DNA of 64,000 nt. Origin: Calvatia gigantea (Eukaryota; Basidiomycota; Agaricomycetes; Agaricales; Lycoperdaceae). Both the position numbers and the translations under genes were made by a program. Positions within the stretch are counted from its first letter, which is position 1. The number at the start of each line of letters is the position of its first letter. Shown piece after piece: positions 10,623-21,326 of the stretch. A model generated the notes under the pieces. That model ran no database searches and was not told where the DNA came from. It saw only the letters and a program-made list of their open reading frames with translations. The stretch is from NCBI GenBank assembly GCA_025093985.1, contig JACAAK010000001.1, positions 558,001-622,000 of the forward strand, read 5' to 3'.

Positions 10623-13600
10623 TCAAAAATATCCATCTCGATACCCTGAGTCCAACCGCCTCAACAACCTCTGCGCCAACAAAACCTCATCCAAATTCAA
10701 CATCTCCAGCTCCTCCTTCTCCTGCGGCCTATTCGATACATCCCCACCCCGTCTGTCTGCCTCGAATGATTTCTTCCCAACCCTTTGTTGTTGTTGTACG
10801 TGTGGAATTGCAGCCACCCCTTCGGCAATCGTTCTATGTTGATTCGATCCCCACGACGACGATCTAAAAGAAATTGGTAATGGCGAGCCTTTCCTCCGGA
10901 GGGTCGTATGAGATCTGAACGGAACAGGCGACTTGGCCCTCCTCCTCCCTCTGGTCCCAGGTGCCATCTCCGATTCCGCTCTCGTTAGCCCTCGAACTGG
11001 GGAGGTCACAAACCTAACATTGTTACTGCTCCCACCAGACTCCAGAGGGGGAGTGAGAAGACGCTGATGTTGTTTCTTCAAGAACGTGCTACGCCCTTCC
11101 GTGTTCTTCCCTGGTAGTGTCATCACTGGCATAGGCGACCCCCCTCTTCTCAACATCAACGCTTTCGGAATTGTTCCTCCTGGGTAACACGATGCGTTCT
11201 CCCCCTCTTCACTATCCGCCCGCGCTTTGCCTTTTACACTCCCACCTTTCCTGGTATTTTCCCTGCACGATGCACGACGATGGTGATGGTGGTGATGACG
11301 ATGTCCCGTAGTACCCGCGGGTTTAGTCAACCCCGGTGCCGGACTCGCGAAAGGATCAGTTAGGTCTACGAAATCCGCCGTATCCGAACTTTGGCTCTGG
11401 TTCTGGCTCTGGCACTCCTTACTTCCTCTCCTGCTTTGGTTATGACACTCCTTGCTTCCTCGCCTACTCTCTCTCCCACCTCCACCACCTCCACTGCTGT
11501 CCCCACTCCTACCACTTGCAACGCTCATACTGCTCAGACTTCTTCTAACCATTTTGACTTTAGCCATGAAGGGGTACCAATCAGCTTTGGTGAATGATGA
11601 TGAGGACGTAGCCCGTTTATGCGAGGTTGTGGGCGTCGTCGGTGATGGTGGTGGTGATGTTGTTGTTGTTGTTGGGTGCAGAGGGGGTGATAGTGGTGGT
11701 GGTACGTTCGCGCTGGGGCCGGGATTGGAGGTTGGAGTCTCAATAGATAACGAAATTGCGGGTTTTGGGTCTCCCTTCTTCATGGGTAAGGGTAATAGAC
11801 TTGTCCGTATCGGCGGAGCTGGGGGCGGTACAGACGGAGGTGGCGGCACGAAAATACCAGAAGAAGGCGTTCCTGCGCCGAAAGACCCCAAACAATCGAT
11901 CTCTTGAGCGATATCGTCGTCGAAGACCTCTATAAACTTCCCAGAATCTCCTGACCCCCTCCGGATATTACTAACCAATTTCTTCAAGTTAATTTCTTCA
12001 CGTTGTTGTTGTGGCCAGTTTTGCCAAGACTGAGTATCAACAGCGATAGGCGTATCGGGTGGACTGGGTAACTGCGCATTATTTGAACTTCCGTTCCTCG
12101 TTAATATGGGTAACTCGATTCCTTCATCTTCAATTTGAGTATTTAGCTCCCGAGGGTGTGACTTAGGAGTCTCCTCAAATACCATAACCGGAGGACGTTT
12201 TGGTCGAGGCGAGGAGAAGGAAGATGAGGTAGAGTCGAAGCGCCTATGTCGATGACCGTATTGACGTATTTGAGGTTGCGGTTGCTTTTGTTGTTGATCT
12301 TGCTTATTATACCCAGCGGTGGTGGTGGTAGTGGTGGTGGTGGTTTTGGTGACTCCGGCGTTACTGAAAATTCGAAACCCAGGGTATTTTAGAGCGGGAG
12401 GAGATGATGACTTGGACGACTCTGACTTGGTACTAAACCCAAGGGAGTTAGTCGTATTCGTATTATTGTTGATAAGCTCATCCGGACAATATGCGGCATT
12501 GTTATAGTTGCCGGTAACGGGCGGACATGGACAAGGACGAGGAAAAGGAAGTCGTGCTTGGGCTTGGGCGTGGGTTTGGGCGTGGGCTCGGGTTTGACCC
12601 TGAATTTGGGCTTCTTCATCTCGTTCGGGTTTCGTAAGAATGTCACCTTCTCCTTCTCCTTCGTCGGCGCTAGCACATTCTTCTTGATCGTGTTTCTCTG
12701 TAGTATTAGTAGTGCCGGAGATACTCGTACGTGATCCGTTGTGTTGTTCTTCTAGTGCGATACCGTGTACTACAGTCGCAAATTTTTTTTGATGAAAGGT
12801 TATGTTAGTGTTGAATGTATGGAGTGCGAAAAAGAGAGAACGTACGGAAAAAGGCAAACATAACTCCGCATATGTCTAGAACCGTAAACAGTCTTTCTGC
12901 GATTCTGAGAAGAGTGATGGAGGTTCGCGCCTTATCGGCGGTGTGCCCAGCCGCAAGGGCCAAAAGTAATACACAGCTGACAAGAGAAAAAATTTGAGCA
13001 GCGAGAAGCACGAAAAGGACGAAGTTCCTCCTCGTCCGCGTGCGGAATTGAGATCCACTCTTTTTGTAAGCCTTGGGAAGTGAATCACTAGAGTCATCAC
13101 GATGAAGTGGAACGTTTCGATGGTCTGGTATCTCTGTCTGAGCGGATCTGGTGGATTCGGGAGCTTGTGCTGCTCGTGCGTGGTGGGGTCCCATGGAATT
13201 CGGAATTATAGTAGAATAGCTAGAACCCGATAAAGTATGAGTGTGATGGTGATGGTGATGGGATTTCGGGGTGTGTAGTTCGGGAGAAGTGGGGGAGGAA
13301 GTTAATGACATTGATGAAGGGGCCCGGATGGTGATGGTTGATGTTGGGGTGATTAATTTGGGGGGCGGTATGCCGGAGTGTGGGTTTGGGTTCCGAGGGA
13401 TGGAAATGAAGGAGGAGTTGGTGTTACCGGGTTTCGAGGGTTTGACGAGTTTGTGGTGGATGGTGGTGTATGTGAGGAGGGGGAGTGCGGATAGCGTGAA
13501 GAGGAGGAAGAGGAGTGGTGCGATGAGTTGTGGAATGGTTGGGACGGAGGGTGATACGAAATTGACGATACTAGCTGTGCGGGGAGGTCAATCCGATGTA

Positions 13601-14029
13601 TACTGAAGTCTATATTTTGTAAATTCTTACCACAGAAAAGGAGAGCGGAGAGAACGAGAGTATATGGACGGAGCCATGATGTGGCGTTGCTGTATTTGAA
13701 CATCAGATAGATAACCGACGCGCCTACTACAGGGTGCGGGTATTTAGTTTCCGACGTATACAATCTAAGACCATTTACTTACGTTCAGCATTCAGGCATG
13801 TTAAAATGGCAAGCTCGGCTTTCGAGTGATCATTTGCATTGAGACGGATGATACCAGCCACCAAAGTGAGAATTGCCAAAGACACGATTGTAAGCCAAGA
13901 TAAAACCGGGAACACACGACGACGACGACGACGACGGGCAGTCAAGACTATGTACAGGAGAAGAAAAACAGCCAGCAAGAAGACGATAAAACACAACCCC
14001 GATGGGATGATTTGGAGAGCGTGAAGCAT
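10623..14029 (-). CDS. Seven-transmembrane protein with long disordered cytoplasmic tail, unknown function
   Basis: Not recognised as a named family. Exons on the minus strand: 14029-13783, 13726-13631, 13574-12846, 12769-10623, totalling 3219 nt and 1072 aa; all three introns have clean GT..AG ends and keep phase. Seven hydrophobic segments are visible: about residues 1-30, 41-62, 83-95 (short), 100-115, 129-150, 297-323 and 341-358. A loop after helix 1 carries a run of seven Arg. A Ser/Pro/His-rich loop of about 145 residues lies between helices 5 and 6. From about residue 359 a tail of some 700 residues follows, rich in Ser, Pro, Thr and basic patches, with a His run and many possible phosphorylation sites. 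The topology resembles a receptor or sensor, but no GPCR-type signature motif was seen. It ends 314 bp before RPR2 on the same strand. Confidence 0.8.
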
Positions 14030-15304
14030 TGTTAAAGAGAGACGATGTAGTGTGGAGGTATGGGTCGACAGAACAAGAATGAGAGAAACTGTTGTATAAC
14101 GACTTGTGTTGTATGTATACCACCCCAGACCTCCGATGGATGGGCCCGCCTACGCTCCGCACGTCCTCGGCCATAGGGTTAGGGCAAAGAAAAGGGAGCG
14201 ACGACTGCCAAAAACGTCCCTTGGGGATGAAAAAAGGTGCTTCTCTTTCCTTTTCAGTTTCAGTCATGTCGTTGGTTTCGCAGTTTTCGTCTTTTGGCAC
14301 ATCCTGCTAGCGTGCTGCTAAAAAAATTGTGAAGCTTCTGTTTGTCACGATGTCATCGATTATATCCAGGGCGACGAGGTTGAATTCGGTGTCAGAGTAA
14401 CTGACACTCACTTACATACTCCAACTTTGCATGTGAAGGCGCCCGCGCTTTCTTTCTTTGGTTGTTCGGACGTAGACAGGCATTGTGTCACGCGTGTCAG
14501 TGCGTGAGCGCACGAGCGATGTGGAGAACGAAGGGCGCTAACTGTCAGTTAGCATGGCATTTAAAAATAAACCCTCTGTTCTAATGTGTCTTGCCGGATG
14601 ATCTGCGTTAGCAAGAAGTTACAGAGTTCATAAGTTCGGAGAAAACCCCATGCGTCTCGGAGGCGCTATACCCGCGCTTCGAAGTTCGCTACCTTCTGGA
14701 ATTGGAGGAGGTTTCTCCGTGAGTCGGTGGATTGCTGCGAGATATTCAAATATAGCCGGGGTACACTAGACTCGTGACACACGTGCTAGCGGTTAGAGCG
14801 ACGTTGGGATGTTTTTTTAGACTTGGGCAGCGGTCAGATGCCAGGTTATGATTAGCGCAGTTTGCTGGGATTGACACCCGGTGTAGAGTATAAGTTCCGA
14901 GACAAAAACTTAGAGAGATATCCCACAGAGATGCGAAAGTGTTCTTAAGTAGTACGAGTATGTTAGTGGTGAGAGGTGTGCATACAATGGGAGTGGGAGG
15001 GAACGATGTGTCGCCAATGTGGTGAATTAGACTGGCCATGGATGACTGGGTATGAAATAGAATACACCCATGGAAATAGCGCGAGACAGCCAGCACAGCA
15101 GCAACTCGGCAGGGAGATTTCCGTGAGAAAGCTGTGTATATTTGTAGTTGTTTGCATGAGGGTTATATAATGCCACGTCAGTGTGAACTGGTTCTCCACG
15201 ACTTCCACGTAGTCCGTCCTGCCCTCCGCAGTAATTCTCGAGTCCTACAAGACTTGATCCTCTCTCTGCTGTTTTCCACGACTCACATACATCCTCCATT
15301 TCCA
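14030..15304. promoter_or_regulatory. Divergent intergenic region between the seven-helix gene and the bZIP gene
   Basis: About 1.27 kb shared 5' region of two divergently transcribed genes. No protein motif in the short ORFs. A TATA-like TTATATAA (15162-15169) and the UPRE-like CCACGTCA next to it belong to the bZIP promoter side. Confidence 0.5.
15173..15180 (-). promoter_or_regulatory. UPRE-like element upstream of the bZIP gene
   Basis: CCACGTCA on the plus strand, that is TGACGTGG on the minus strand, the core bound by Hac1/XBP1-type bZIP factors. It lies 125 bp before the bZIP start codon; a second CCACGT occurs at 15205-15210. Autoregulation of HAC1 is known in yeast, so this may be a feedback site; eight bases alone are weak evidence. 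Confidence 0.35.
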
Positions 15305-16661
15305 ATGGTTAACACTGTTAATCCCTCGTCTCTCTCCGCTTCCTCTCCCCGTTCATCATGTACCCCAGAACCTGGCCCACCCCGTAAGCGTTCCCGCTCT
15401 GAAACCTCTTCTGAAGAGCGCAAGGAGGCCCGTGCACATCGTAACCGTATTGCCGCCCAGAACTCCCGTGACCGCCGGAAGGCCCAATTCTCCTACCTCG
15501 AGCGTCGTGTTACCGAACTCGAGGAAGAGAACCGTCAACTCCGTCTCTCTATTGGTCTCCTCGCCCAGGGCCAACAACAACCTACACCCCCTATTGTCTC
15601 CCTACCTGTCCCTGTTGTCTCACAAGCTCCTATGGTCATCTCAACACCTCAGTCTACTGAGGACCTAGGCTCGTGATCATGAAAACGCTGAGCTCAAGGA
15701 GCGCATCAGGACCCTCGAGCGTGGTTGGGACGCAGTCGTTAAGGCTCTCGCAGCCCAGGGTCTGCCCACTGGTCTGGCACCAGCCCCCGCTGCCACTGCT
15801 CCCGCACCCTCCGCATCCACATCAAAACCCCTTTCTACCCCCGCAGCTGCTTTTCCCTCCCCAGCGCCTTCCCACTCCTCCCTTGACTTCGACATCGATA
15901 TCTCCACTCCCCTCTCTTCCCCTTCATCGTCTACAACAACAACAACAACAACATCAATGCCTGTCTTCGTCCCCACATCCAGCACCAGCACCACTCCCCT
16001 CTCCATGACTACTACTGAGGATCAGTCGTCGGCTACAAGCGTACAGCAAGATTCCACTCGCCACCTAGCACGGGTGGCGACCTCCGGGTTTAAAACCCCG
16101 GTGTCCCTGCAGCGGGTGGGCTTGCGTCGCTCCAACCGACTTCTACATCTCTCCTTCGCATTAACACCATGGGAGTTGGGTCAGCTTCGGCTCAGCAGAG
16201 CGCAACAACAGCGCAGCAGAGTGCGATCGACGAACAGGCGATGGAAGAACTCTTCCGTGAGATCCTTGTCCCAGTTCTATCTGGCGAGGCGGTGACTTCA
16301 CCTGTTGCCGCTGCTGAGGAGCATGAGCAGCTTGAGGAAGGGGATAGTGAGACTTCGCGCAGCAGCAGTGTTACTTGTTAGGGGTGGTAGTGAGGAGAAA
16401 CAGGAAGATGCGAAGAATAAGATGGATATGATTTTGGATGGTGATGATAGTGATGAACTTGCCCGCTCCACGGATGACCAGTCTGTTGATTGGGCGGGTG
16501 AGATTGAGATGCAGAGGCTTTTAGATTCGTTACAGCAGTCGTCGGCTGCGCAGCAGGCATTTGTCGGTCAAGAGTTCGCCGTGAATGGTGTCGTTGATTT
16601 GGGACTCCTTTCGTGGAACGAGGTTGAGGGTATCAACTCTAATGGCGTTGATGTCTTTTAG
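15305..16661 (+). CDS. hac1: Hac1/Cib1-type bZIP transcription factor of the unfolded protein response
   Basis: Master regulator of ER-stress genes, activated when Ire1 splices its mRNA. Start MVNTVNPSSLSAS at 15305. Basic region NRIAAQNSRDRRKAQ at about residues 47-61, followed by a leucine zipper (YLERRVTELEEENRQL). A spliceosomal intron ends at ctag|GCT (15668); its donor is ambiguous, 15596 being one phase-0 choice, and it restores the zipper continuation RDHENAELKERIRTLERGW. That frame stays open to 16295. Removal of the candidate Ire1 intron (16069-16109) switches to the frame holding DEQAMEELFREILVPVL. A further +1 change near 16376-16382 is needed to reach the acidic C-terminus (GEIEMQRLLDSL, VVDLGLLSWNEVEG) that stops at 16661. 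With the 41-nt intron and one extra base removed the coding length is 1242 nt (413 aa). Orthology to Ustilago cib1 and Cryptococcus HXL1 is inferred from the basic region. Confidence 0.88.
16058..16080 (+). promoter_or_regulatory. Hairpin at the candidate 5' Ire1 cleavage site
   Basis: TCGCCACC and GGTGGCGA form a perfect 8-bp stem closing the 7-nt loop TAGCACG. Ire1 substrates are cut after the third base (G) of a 7-nt loop; here that would be UAG|CACG, after 16068. The loop deviates from the CNG|CNGN consensus at its first base. Confidence 0.7.
16069..16109 (+). other. Candidate 41-nt unconventional (Ire1/tRNA-ligase) intron in hac1 mRNA
   Basis: Lies between the 5' loop UAG|CACG and the 3' site CUG|CAGC, the latter identical to the vertebrate XBP1 3' junction. 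It has no GT..AG ends. Its length is 2 mod 3, which is what is needed to move from the zipper frame to the downstream ORF. It contains an inner hairpin (CCGGG TTTAAAAC CCCGG), so the segment is highly structured, as known HAC1/XBP1 introns are. Confidence 0.72.
16101..16118 (+). promoter_or_regulatory. Candidate 3' Ire1 cleavage hairpin
   Basis: Loop CTGCAGC (16107-16113) closed by CC/GG and flanking G-U pairs (16102-16106 with 16114-16118). The stem is weaker than the 5' one, but the loop fits CNG|CNGN exactly, with cleavage after 16109. Confidence 0.6.
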
Positions 16662-17559
16662 AAGCGTCTCCGCGTTCTTCCTCTCTATCTTCTACTCTCC
16701 CTCGTCCCGCGTTTGGTATTTATCGGACCCTTAATCTCTATTCCGCCTCCGATTTTGTTCGCGACTAGGCCGACCGCCGCCGTTATCCTATATCTATGCC
16801 ACGCTGTGACAGGGAACCTCAAAACTTAGCCCTCTCCGCCCCACGTCCCACTTACTACACGGGGCGCGCATCTCTGTTCTTCGGCCGTTTTCGCCATCAT
16901 TGTCATCTGTATCCATCTATTTATCTTTTTCGCTCTTGTCTGTCTGTGTACCATGAATCTTCTCCTCTCTCTTCCCTTCTCGGTTTCCCTGTGTCTGTAT
17001 TCTGCATTGTCTCTTATCTATATCTCCGGTTCATCTAGTTCTTCCTCTTTCTACTCTACGTTCTCTCTTGATTTTTTTTCTTTTTTTTTTGTAGGATCTT
17101 TGACAACTCTCTGGTTTCTTCCGACACCTACCCGGCTTTCATCACTACACCACCCTCGAACCTCGCATGTCTACTCCACCCGACCTCTTCCGCCCTTCCC
17201 ACTCCCGCCCATGTCCAGCCGCCCCTCGACATTCCAGAATCTATCGATGATGGAGCCGACGCGAGAAGGCGCCGAGACGTAAAACCTCAACGCGACCCAC
17301 AGGACCGTACCTTGCTCCCCTCTTATGAGGGTTTCGAGCAGCGGGCTCTTGTTTGGTTTTGTTGCTTGTCGTTTGTGTCTTGCGTTGTCCTTTTTTCTGT
17401 GTTCCGCGCTCTGTTGTTCGCGTGTGTGTTCTGCTTTGTTATGTTTATTACTGGCTAGATTCCTCCTGATGGAATACTCTTTTGTCTGGAGTGGGTTTTT
17501 TGGCATCTGGATTGACGGTGTAGTGTAGTTTGTTGAGTTTTTGGGTTGTGTAGATTGGT
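16662..17559. other. Pyrimidine-rich region downstream of hac1
   Basis: T/C-rich sequence with overlapping low-complexity ORFs on both strands that look like composition artefacts; probably hac1 3' UTR and spacer. It ends where base composition turns sharply AT-rich. Confidence 0.5.
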
Positions 17560-17886
17560 GTAGGTTAGGTTAGGTTGAGGTTTTGAAATTGAGAGTTTGA
17601 TTTGTCCTGCTTGAATAACTGTGGGATCAGTATTGGCTAAGGGAATAAGGTAAGTAGAATAGTGTTATTGTGATGGCTAAGTTTTATTGTATATTATGCT
17701 AAGTTATGTTAATATTTTCCTTATTCATGAAATAAGTAAATGGATAAGAGGTTAGCTAATATATGAATATTTTATGCTAAGTTGCCTGGCTTAGAAACCC
17801 TAACCCCAGAAACACAGTTCCAAACATCAGAATTAACAAGTAACTAGAGATTTTAAAATTATAGATAAATATAATAAAAAAAGGCT

Positions 17887-18080
17887 GCTACCTGGGAGAA
17901 GGCATACTGTCTATATTTCTACTGTATGCCCTTGTCATGGGCCTCAGGCTTAAGAAGATAACAGACAACTCTAAACTAACAATACAAATAAATTAGAAGA
18001 AGGGTTCAGGAACTTAGTTCTGTTCTGAAACAAAAGTTGTTACTTATATCAGTACTTATAAAGCCTCTATTGAGATAAAT
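17887..18080 (+). repeat. Repeat R1, copy 1
   Basis: A segment of about 190 bp with CCCTTGTCATGG, CTTAAGAAGATAACAGA and TTCTGT(T/C)CTGAAA in order. It recurs at 18704-18890 and in reverse at 31244-31431, where it sits between two LINE fragments. It could be a short non-autonomous element or part of a LINE 5' region. Confidence 0.6.
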
Positions 18081-18219
18081 ACACTAGAGTAGCTAATGCT
18101 AGTAATGGAGGGAAGTCATAACTCACTGGGATAAAGCTTCAAAGTACTTAAAGTAAGAAGTAGTACTAAAGAGATGTAGTTCAAGTAGAATAAAAACTAA
18201 ATTGTTTAAAGAATAAATG

Positions 18220-18560
18220 TATATATATAGGAGTTTATATACTAAAGTTCTTAGTAAAACACTCTTTAACTTAGGTATAGAGTGAGCTATTTACTACTAA
18301 TAACATATACAGAGTATAATATGTTAACAATATATATTCAATGCAACTATCTACCTGTTACAATATATATGGTATAGTATTGTTATTGATATTGTCTGTA
18401 GTATAGTGTAGTTTGTTATTAACTCACTTTGAAAGTGGACTTCTCTAGATCTATTTTATCTATAAATAGTATAAACTAATACAATAGTACAGATTGAGAT
18501 TTAATAGCTTTTAGTCTGATATACTAGAGACCTTAACAAGGAAAACTATAAGAAACTATG
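18220..18560 (+). repeat. Repeat R2 (LTR-like), copy 1
   Basis: Shares GTGAGCTATTTACTA, TGTTATTAACTCACT, GTGGACTTCTCTAGAT and TATAAATAG in order with about 50010-50330. The TATA-like box suggests part of an LTR. The two copies differ substantially. Confidence 0.5.
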
Positions 18561-18703
18561 AGTAAGAGTAAAGACAAGTCAAAAGCAATTGATAGTACTG
18601 TCCAATTACTAAAAGTCTGAAATAAAGAGGTTTAAGTAATTATCTAATGCTAGGACAATAAAACCAACTATCAAATAAAAAACCTAAAGAAAGGAAAACT
18701 TGG

Positions 18704-18890
18704 ATGATTTTCTGGAGGAAAGTATACTGTTGTATGTCTACTACATACCCTTGTCATGGACCCTGGGCTTAAGAAGATAACAGATAACTCCAACCAACAA
18801 TGCAAATAGATCAGAGGCAGAAATTGGGGGATCAGTTCTGTCCTGAAATAAAGGTTGTTTTCTACATGAGTACTTATGAAGTAAATAGCC
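18704..18890 (+). repeat. Repeat R1, copy 2
   Basis: Same landmarks as 17887-18080 and more similar to the 31.3-kb copy. Followed by AT-rich sequence to about 19.6 kb in which I recognise nothing; a short ORF at 19265-19447 has no family motif. Confidence 0.55.
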
Positions 18891-19596
18891 TGATATACTA
18901 GGAACTTCAATTAGGAAAACTATAAGAAACCACTATGGAGGCTGGAAACTGGCTGGCTGTAAAATGAACAACCGAACATCTACTCACCACTAGCTCTCAA
19001 GATGAAGTTCTTGTATCAGTGTCTGTATAATTTCTGTCAACCCTTTTTGATCCCTGTACACATACCCCCCTTCCTTGTGTTTGGCTATCCTCTACTTATC
19101 TCCAATCTACTACTACTCTCTTTAATTTCCATAGCACCTCAGTTTCTATGATGTTTCACAGTAGTTTGCAATGCACACAGACTTAGTTTCTCAGTATATA
19201 AGACCCATGGGCAGTAATAGCAGAGGATCGAATATAGAAGATCCCACTCTTTGTTTTTTTATCAATGCATCTCTCTCTGTTTGTTGCCTCATCCCTGAAA
19301 CTTCATTTTTTGTTAATCTACTCTTGTGTTCTTGAGCTAGACAAGTTCAGCTCGGGAACTTATCCTCTTGGATTGCAGCATAGATCAGGCTCATCATTCC
19401 AACCTCCCCGTTCTGGTCTATCAATGAAGTCTCATGACCTTGACTGAGCCTCTCCCTCCGAACTTGTTGTTTCTGTCTCAATATTAATGGTCGACAGACG
19501 CAACTATGCCTGTCTCCTGTTTCTCCAATAGAACTGTTCACTGTCTCTACACCACAATAGGAGTAAGGACAAGTAGGAGGTACTAGATAATACTGT

Positions 19597-19735
19597 CCAA
19601 TCACTGAAGACTTGAAATAAGGAGGTTAGAGTAATTATTCAATACCAGAATGATGAAACTAACTACTAAGTAAAAAGTCCAAAAAGAGAGGAAAATGTAT
19701 ACAACTCAACTGTCAAATATAAGGACTAAAAGCTT
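19597..19735 (+). repeat. 138-bp direct repeat (LINE 5' segment), copy 1
   Basis: From TCACTGAAGACTTG to AAAAGCTTT this stretch matches 22132-22268 with no difference that I could see. In copy 2 the sequence runs on into LINE 5' sequence (GAGTGAAGTG); in copy 1 it runs into the truncated Tc1 transposase. The word AAAAGCTTT is common to both junctions. Confidence 0.75.
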
Positions 19736-20824
19736 TTTGTGTGTTTGGGGTCATTGTCCTGTTGGAAAAGGACTTGCCACTTCTTCTTCCTGTATTTCTT
19801 GAGACTTTGGTAAAGTTTGTCATCCAAAATGTGAACATAAAGGTCACCATCTATGGTACCTTCAATGTGGTATATATGGCCAGGCTCCTGCCATAGCATG
19901 CACCCCCATATCATGTAAGAACCTCCTCTAAACTTGACAGTTCCATTCACCAGCCTGTCACTAAGCCCCTCTCCTGCTGTTTTCTACACCCAATGCCTTC
20001 CATCTGACCCCATCCGATTGATTTTAGTCTCATCTGTCCAAACTACCTGCTTCCAGTCCTCCACAGTCCAGTTTGCATATATTTTTACAAACACCAGCCT
20101 CTTCTGCTTGTGAACCCTAGTGAGTAAAGGCCGTTTTCTCTTCACTACAGCCTTCATCCCTGCCTTTTTGAGTATCCTTCGAATTGTTTTGGATGAAACA
20201 GGTTGGTTGGTAGTATTTTGGAGGGCCTTTGTGACCTGAGAGGCATTATCGGCCTTGCAAGAGGTGAGAAGTCAAATGGCATATTTGGTATCAGAGGGGG
20301 AAAGCTTGCTTGGATGGTCACCAGTGGATTTGGAAATTGTTGGCCTATATTTAGAGCGAACTCTAGAGATAGTACTGAGGGAATAACCAGTAGTGGAAGC
20401 AATTTGGGTAGCAGTATGTCCTTTGTCAAGGAAAAAAAGGATATGATCAATCTGAGAAGAAGAGAGAGGTTTCATGTCAACAGAAGATAAGTTATTGGGT
20501 TACTTTGGCCTGGAGAAGTAAGCTTTCATCTTTATACACAATCTACTCTCATCATATGATTTTATTTGAATTTGTTTGAGAGCAGTAAACAGAGTTATGT
20601 GCCTGGAGAAGATGAGGGACAAAACCCTTCCAATGCACTCATAATATTCAATAATTCATATCTCCATAGAAACAAAGTATAATATTAAATGCTTAAACAT
20701 ATTTGTAGATAAGAAGCATGACTACCTTCATTTAAAATTTGAAATGAATTGGCTTAGTGGTTGCTGAGTTATTTGAGATTTCATGAAAAAGTCAAAATTA
20801 TTGGAAGGGTTTTGTCCCTTACTG
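19736..20824 (-). pseudogene. Tc1/mariner transposase relic with terminal repeat
   Basis: On the minus strand: an N-terminal helix-turn-helix region (MKPLSSSQIDHILFF from 20475), SSKTIRRILKKAGMK, WTDETKINRMGSDGRHW with the first catalytic Asp, GGSYMIWGCMLW, and FQQDNDPKHT with the second catalytic Asp. The frame is single, with two internal stops (after TKYAI and after RHWV). The coding part stops abruptly after the second Asp at 19736, so the third catalytic acid and the 3' end are missing. The 5' end is preserved: reading inward the element begins CAGTAAGGGACAAAACCC at 20824, next to the TA dinucleotide expected of this superfamily. Confidence 0.88.
20614..20634. repeat. Inverted internal copy of the Tc1 terminal repeat
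   Basis: GAGGGACAAAACCCTTCCAA here is the inverse of 20800-20820. The two copies are about 165 bp apart, inside the 5' leader of the element. Confidence 0.7.
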
Positions 20825-20826
20825 TA

Positions 20827-21326
20827 GGATAAAGTTGTAGTCCTGTAATTGTAGGTACCACTGGGCCTGTTGTCCAATCAGTTTCTATGGCTTCCTATAG
20901 TACTTTAAGTTTTTGTGGTCTGTCCAGATCTTGAACTTCTCCTCAGCATCTAACAGATAGTGTCTCTATTCTTTTAGGGCATGTATGATAGCCAATAGCT
21001 CCTTATCATAGATCTCATAATTGCATTTGGCTGGTGAGAGCATCTGTGATGTGAATGTGATTGGGTGCCATTTGTTTTTCTGTAACCGTAACAGTACTTC
21101 TCTTAATATGTAGTTGGATGCATCTATCTCCACCTAGAACTGTCCCTGCCTTTGCGATAGTGTTAAGATGGGTTCTTCAGTGATGTATCTTTTTAGTTTA
21201 TTGAATGCTGCTTAGTATTCCATGTTCCATTCCCATGTGGTTGCTCCTTTGAGCTTGTTCAGGGGTTCTACAATCTTGCTGAAGTTCTTGATGAAGTATC
21301 AATAGTAATTGGCAAAGCCTAAGAAT
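20827..21326 (-). pseudogene. Ty3/gypsy RT-RNase H fragment
   Basis: Minus-strand reading gives FLGFANYY, IVEPLNKLKGATTWEW, EIDASNYI, FTSQMLSPAKCNYEIYDKE, LLAIIHALKE and WTDHKNLKYY, the connection and RNase H domains of a Ty3/gypsy polyprotein, with scattered stops. The Tc1 element is inserted at its left end (TA at 20825-20826) and an LTR of another element at its right end. Confidence 0.85.

Larger units (their letters stand above)
17560..18703. repeat. Left edge of the island: unassigned repeat fragments
   Basis: No coding potential. Contains one copy of repeat R1 (about 17887-18080) and one of repeat R2 (about 18220-18560). The rest is AT-rich sequence that I cannot assign. Confidence 0.5.

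Noticed and set aside
11391..11907. Plus-strand ORFs over the seven-helix gene
   Set aside because: Low-complexity complements of the Ser/Pro/His-rich last exon; the minus-strand frame is far longer and spliced consistently.
13915..13936. CGA trinucleotide run as a microsatellite of interest
   Set aside because: It codes the Arg run in the first loop of the seven-helix protein on the minus strand.
17887..18890. Repeat R1 as a CRISPR-like or regulatory array
   Set aside because: Only three dispersed copies of about 190 bp, no regular spacers, eukaryotic context; it behaves like transposon debris.
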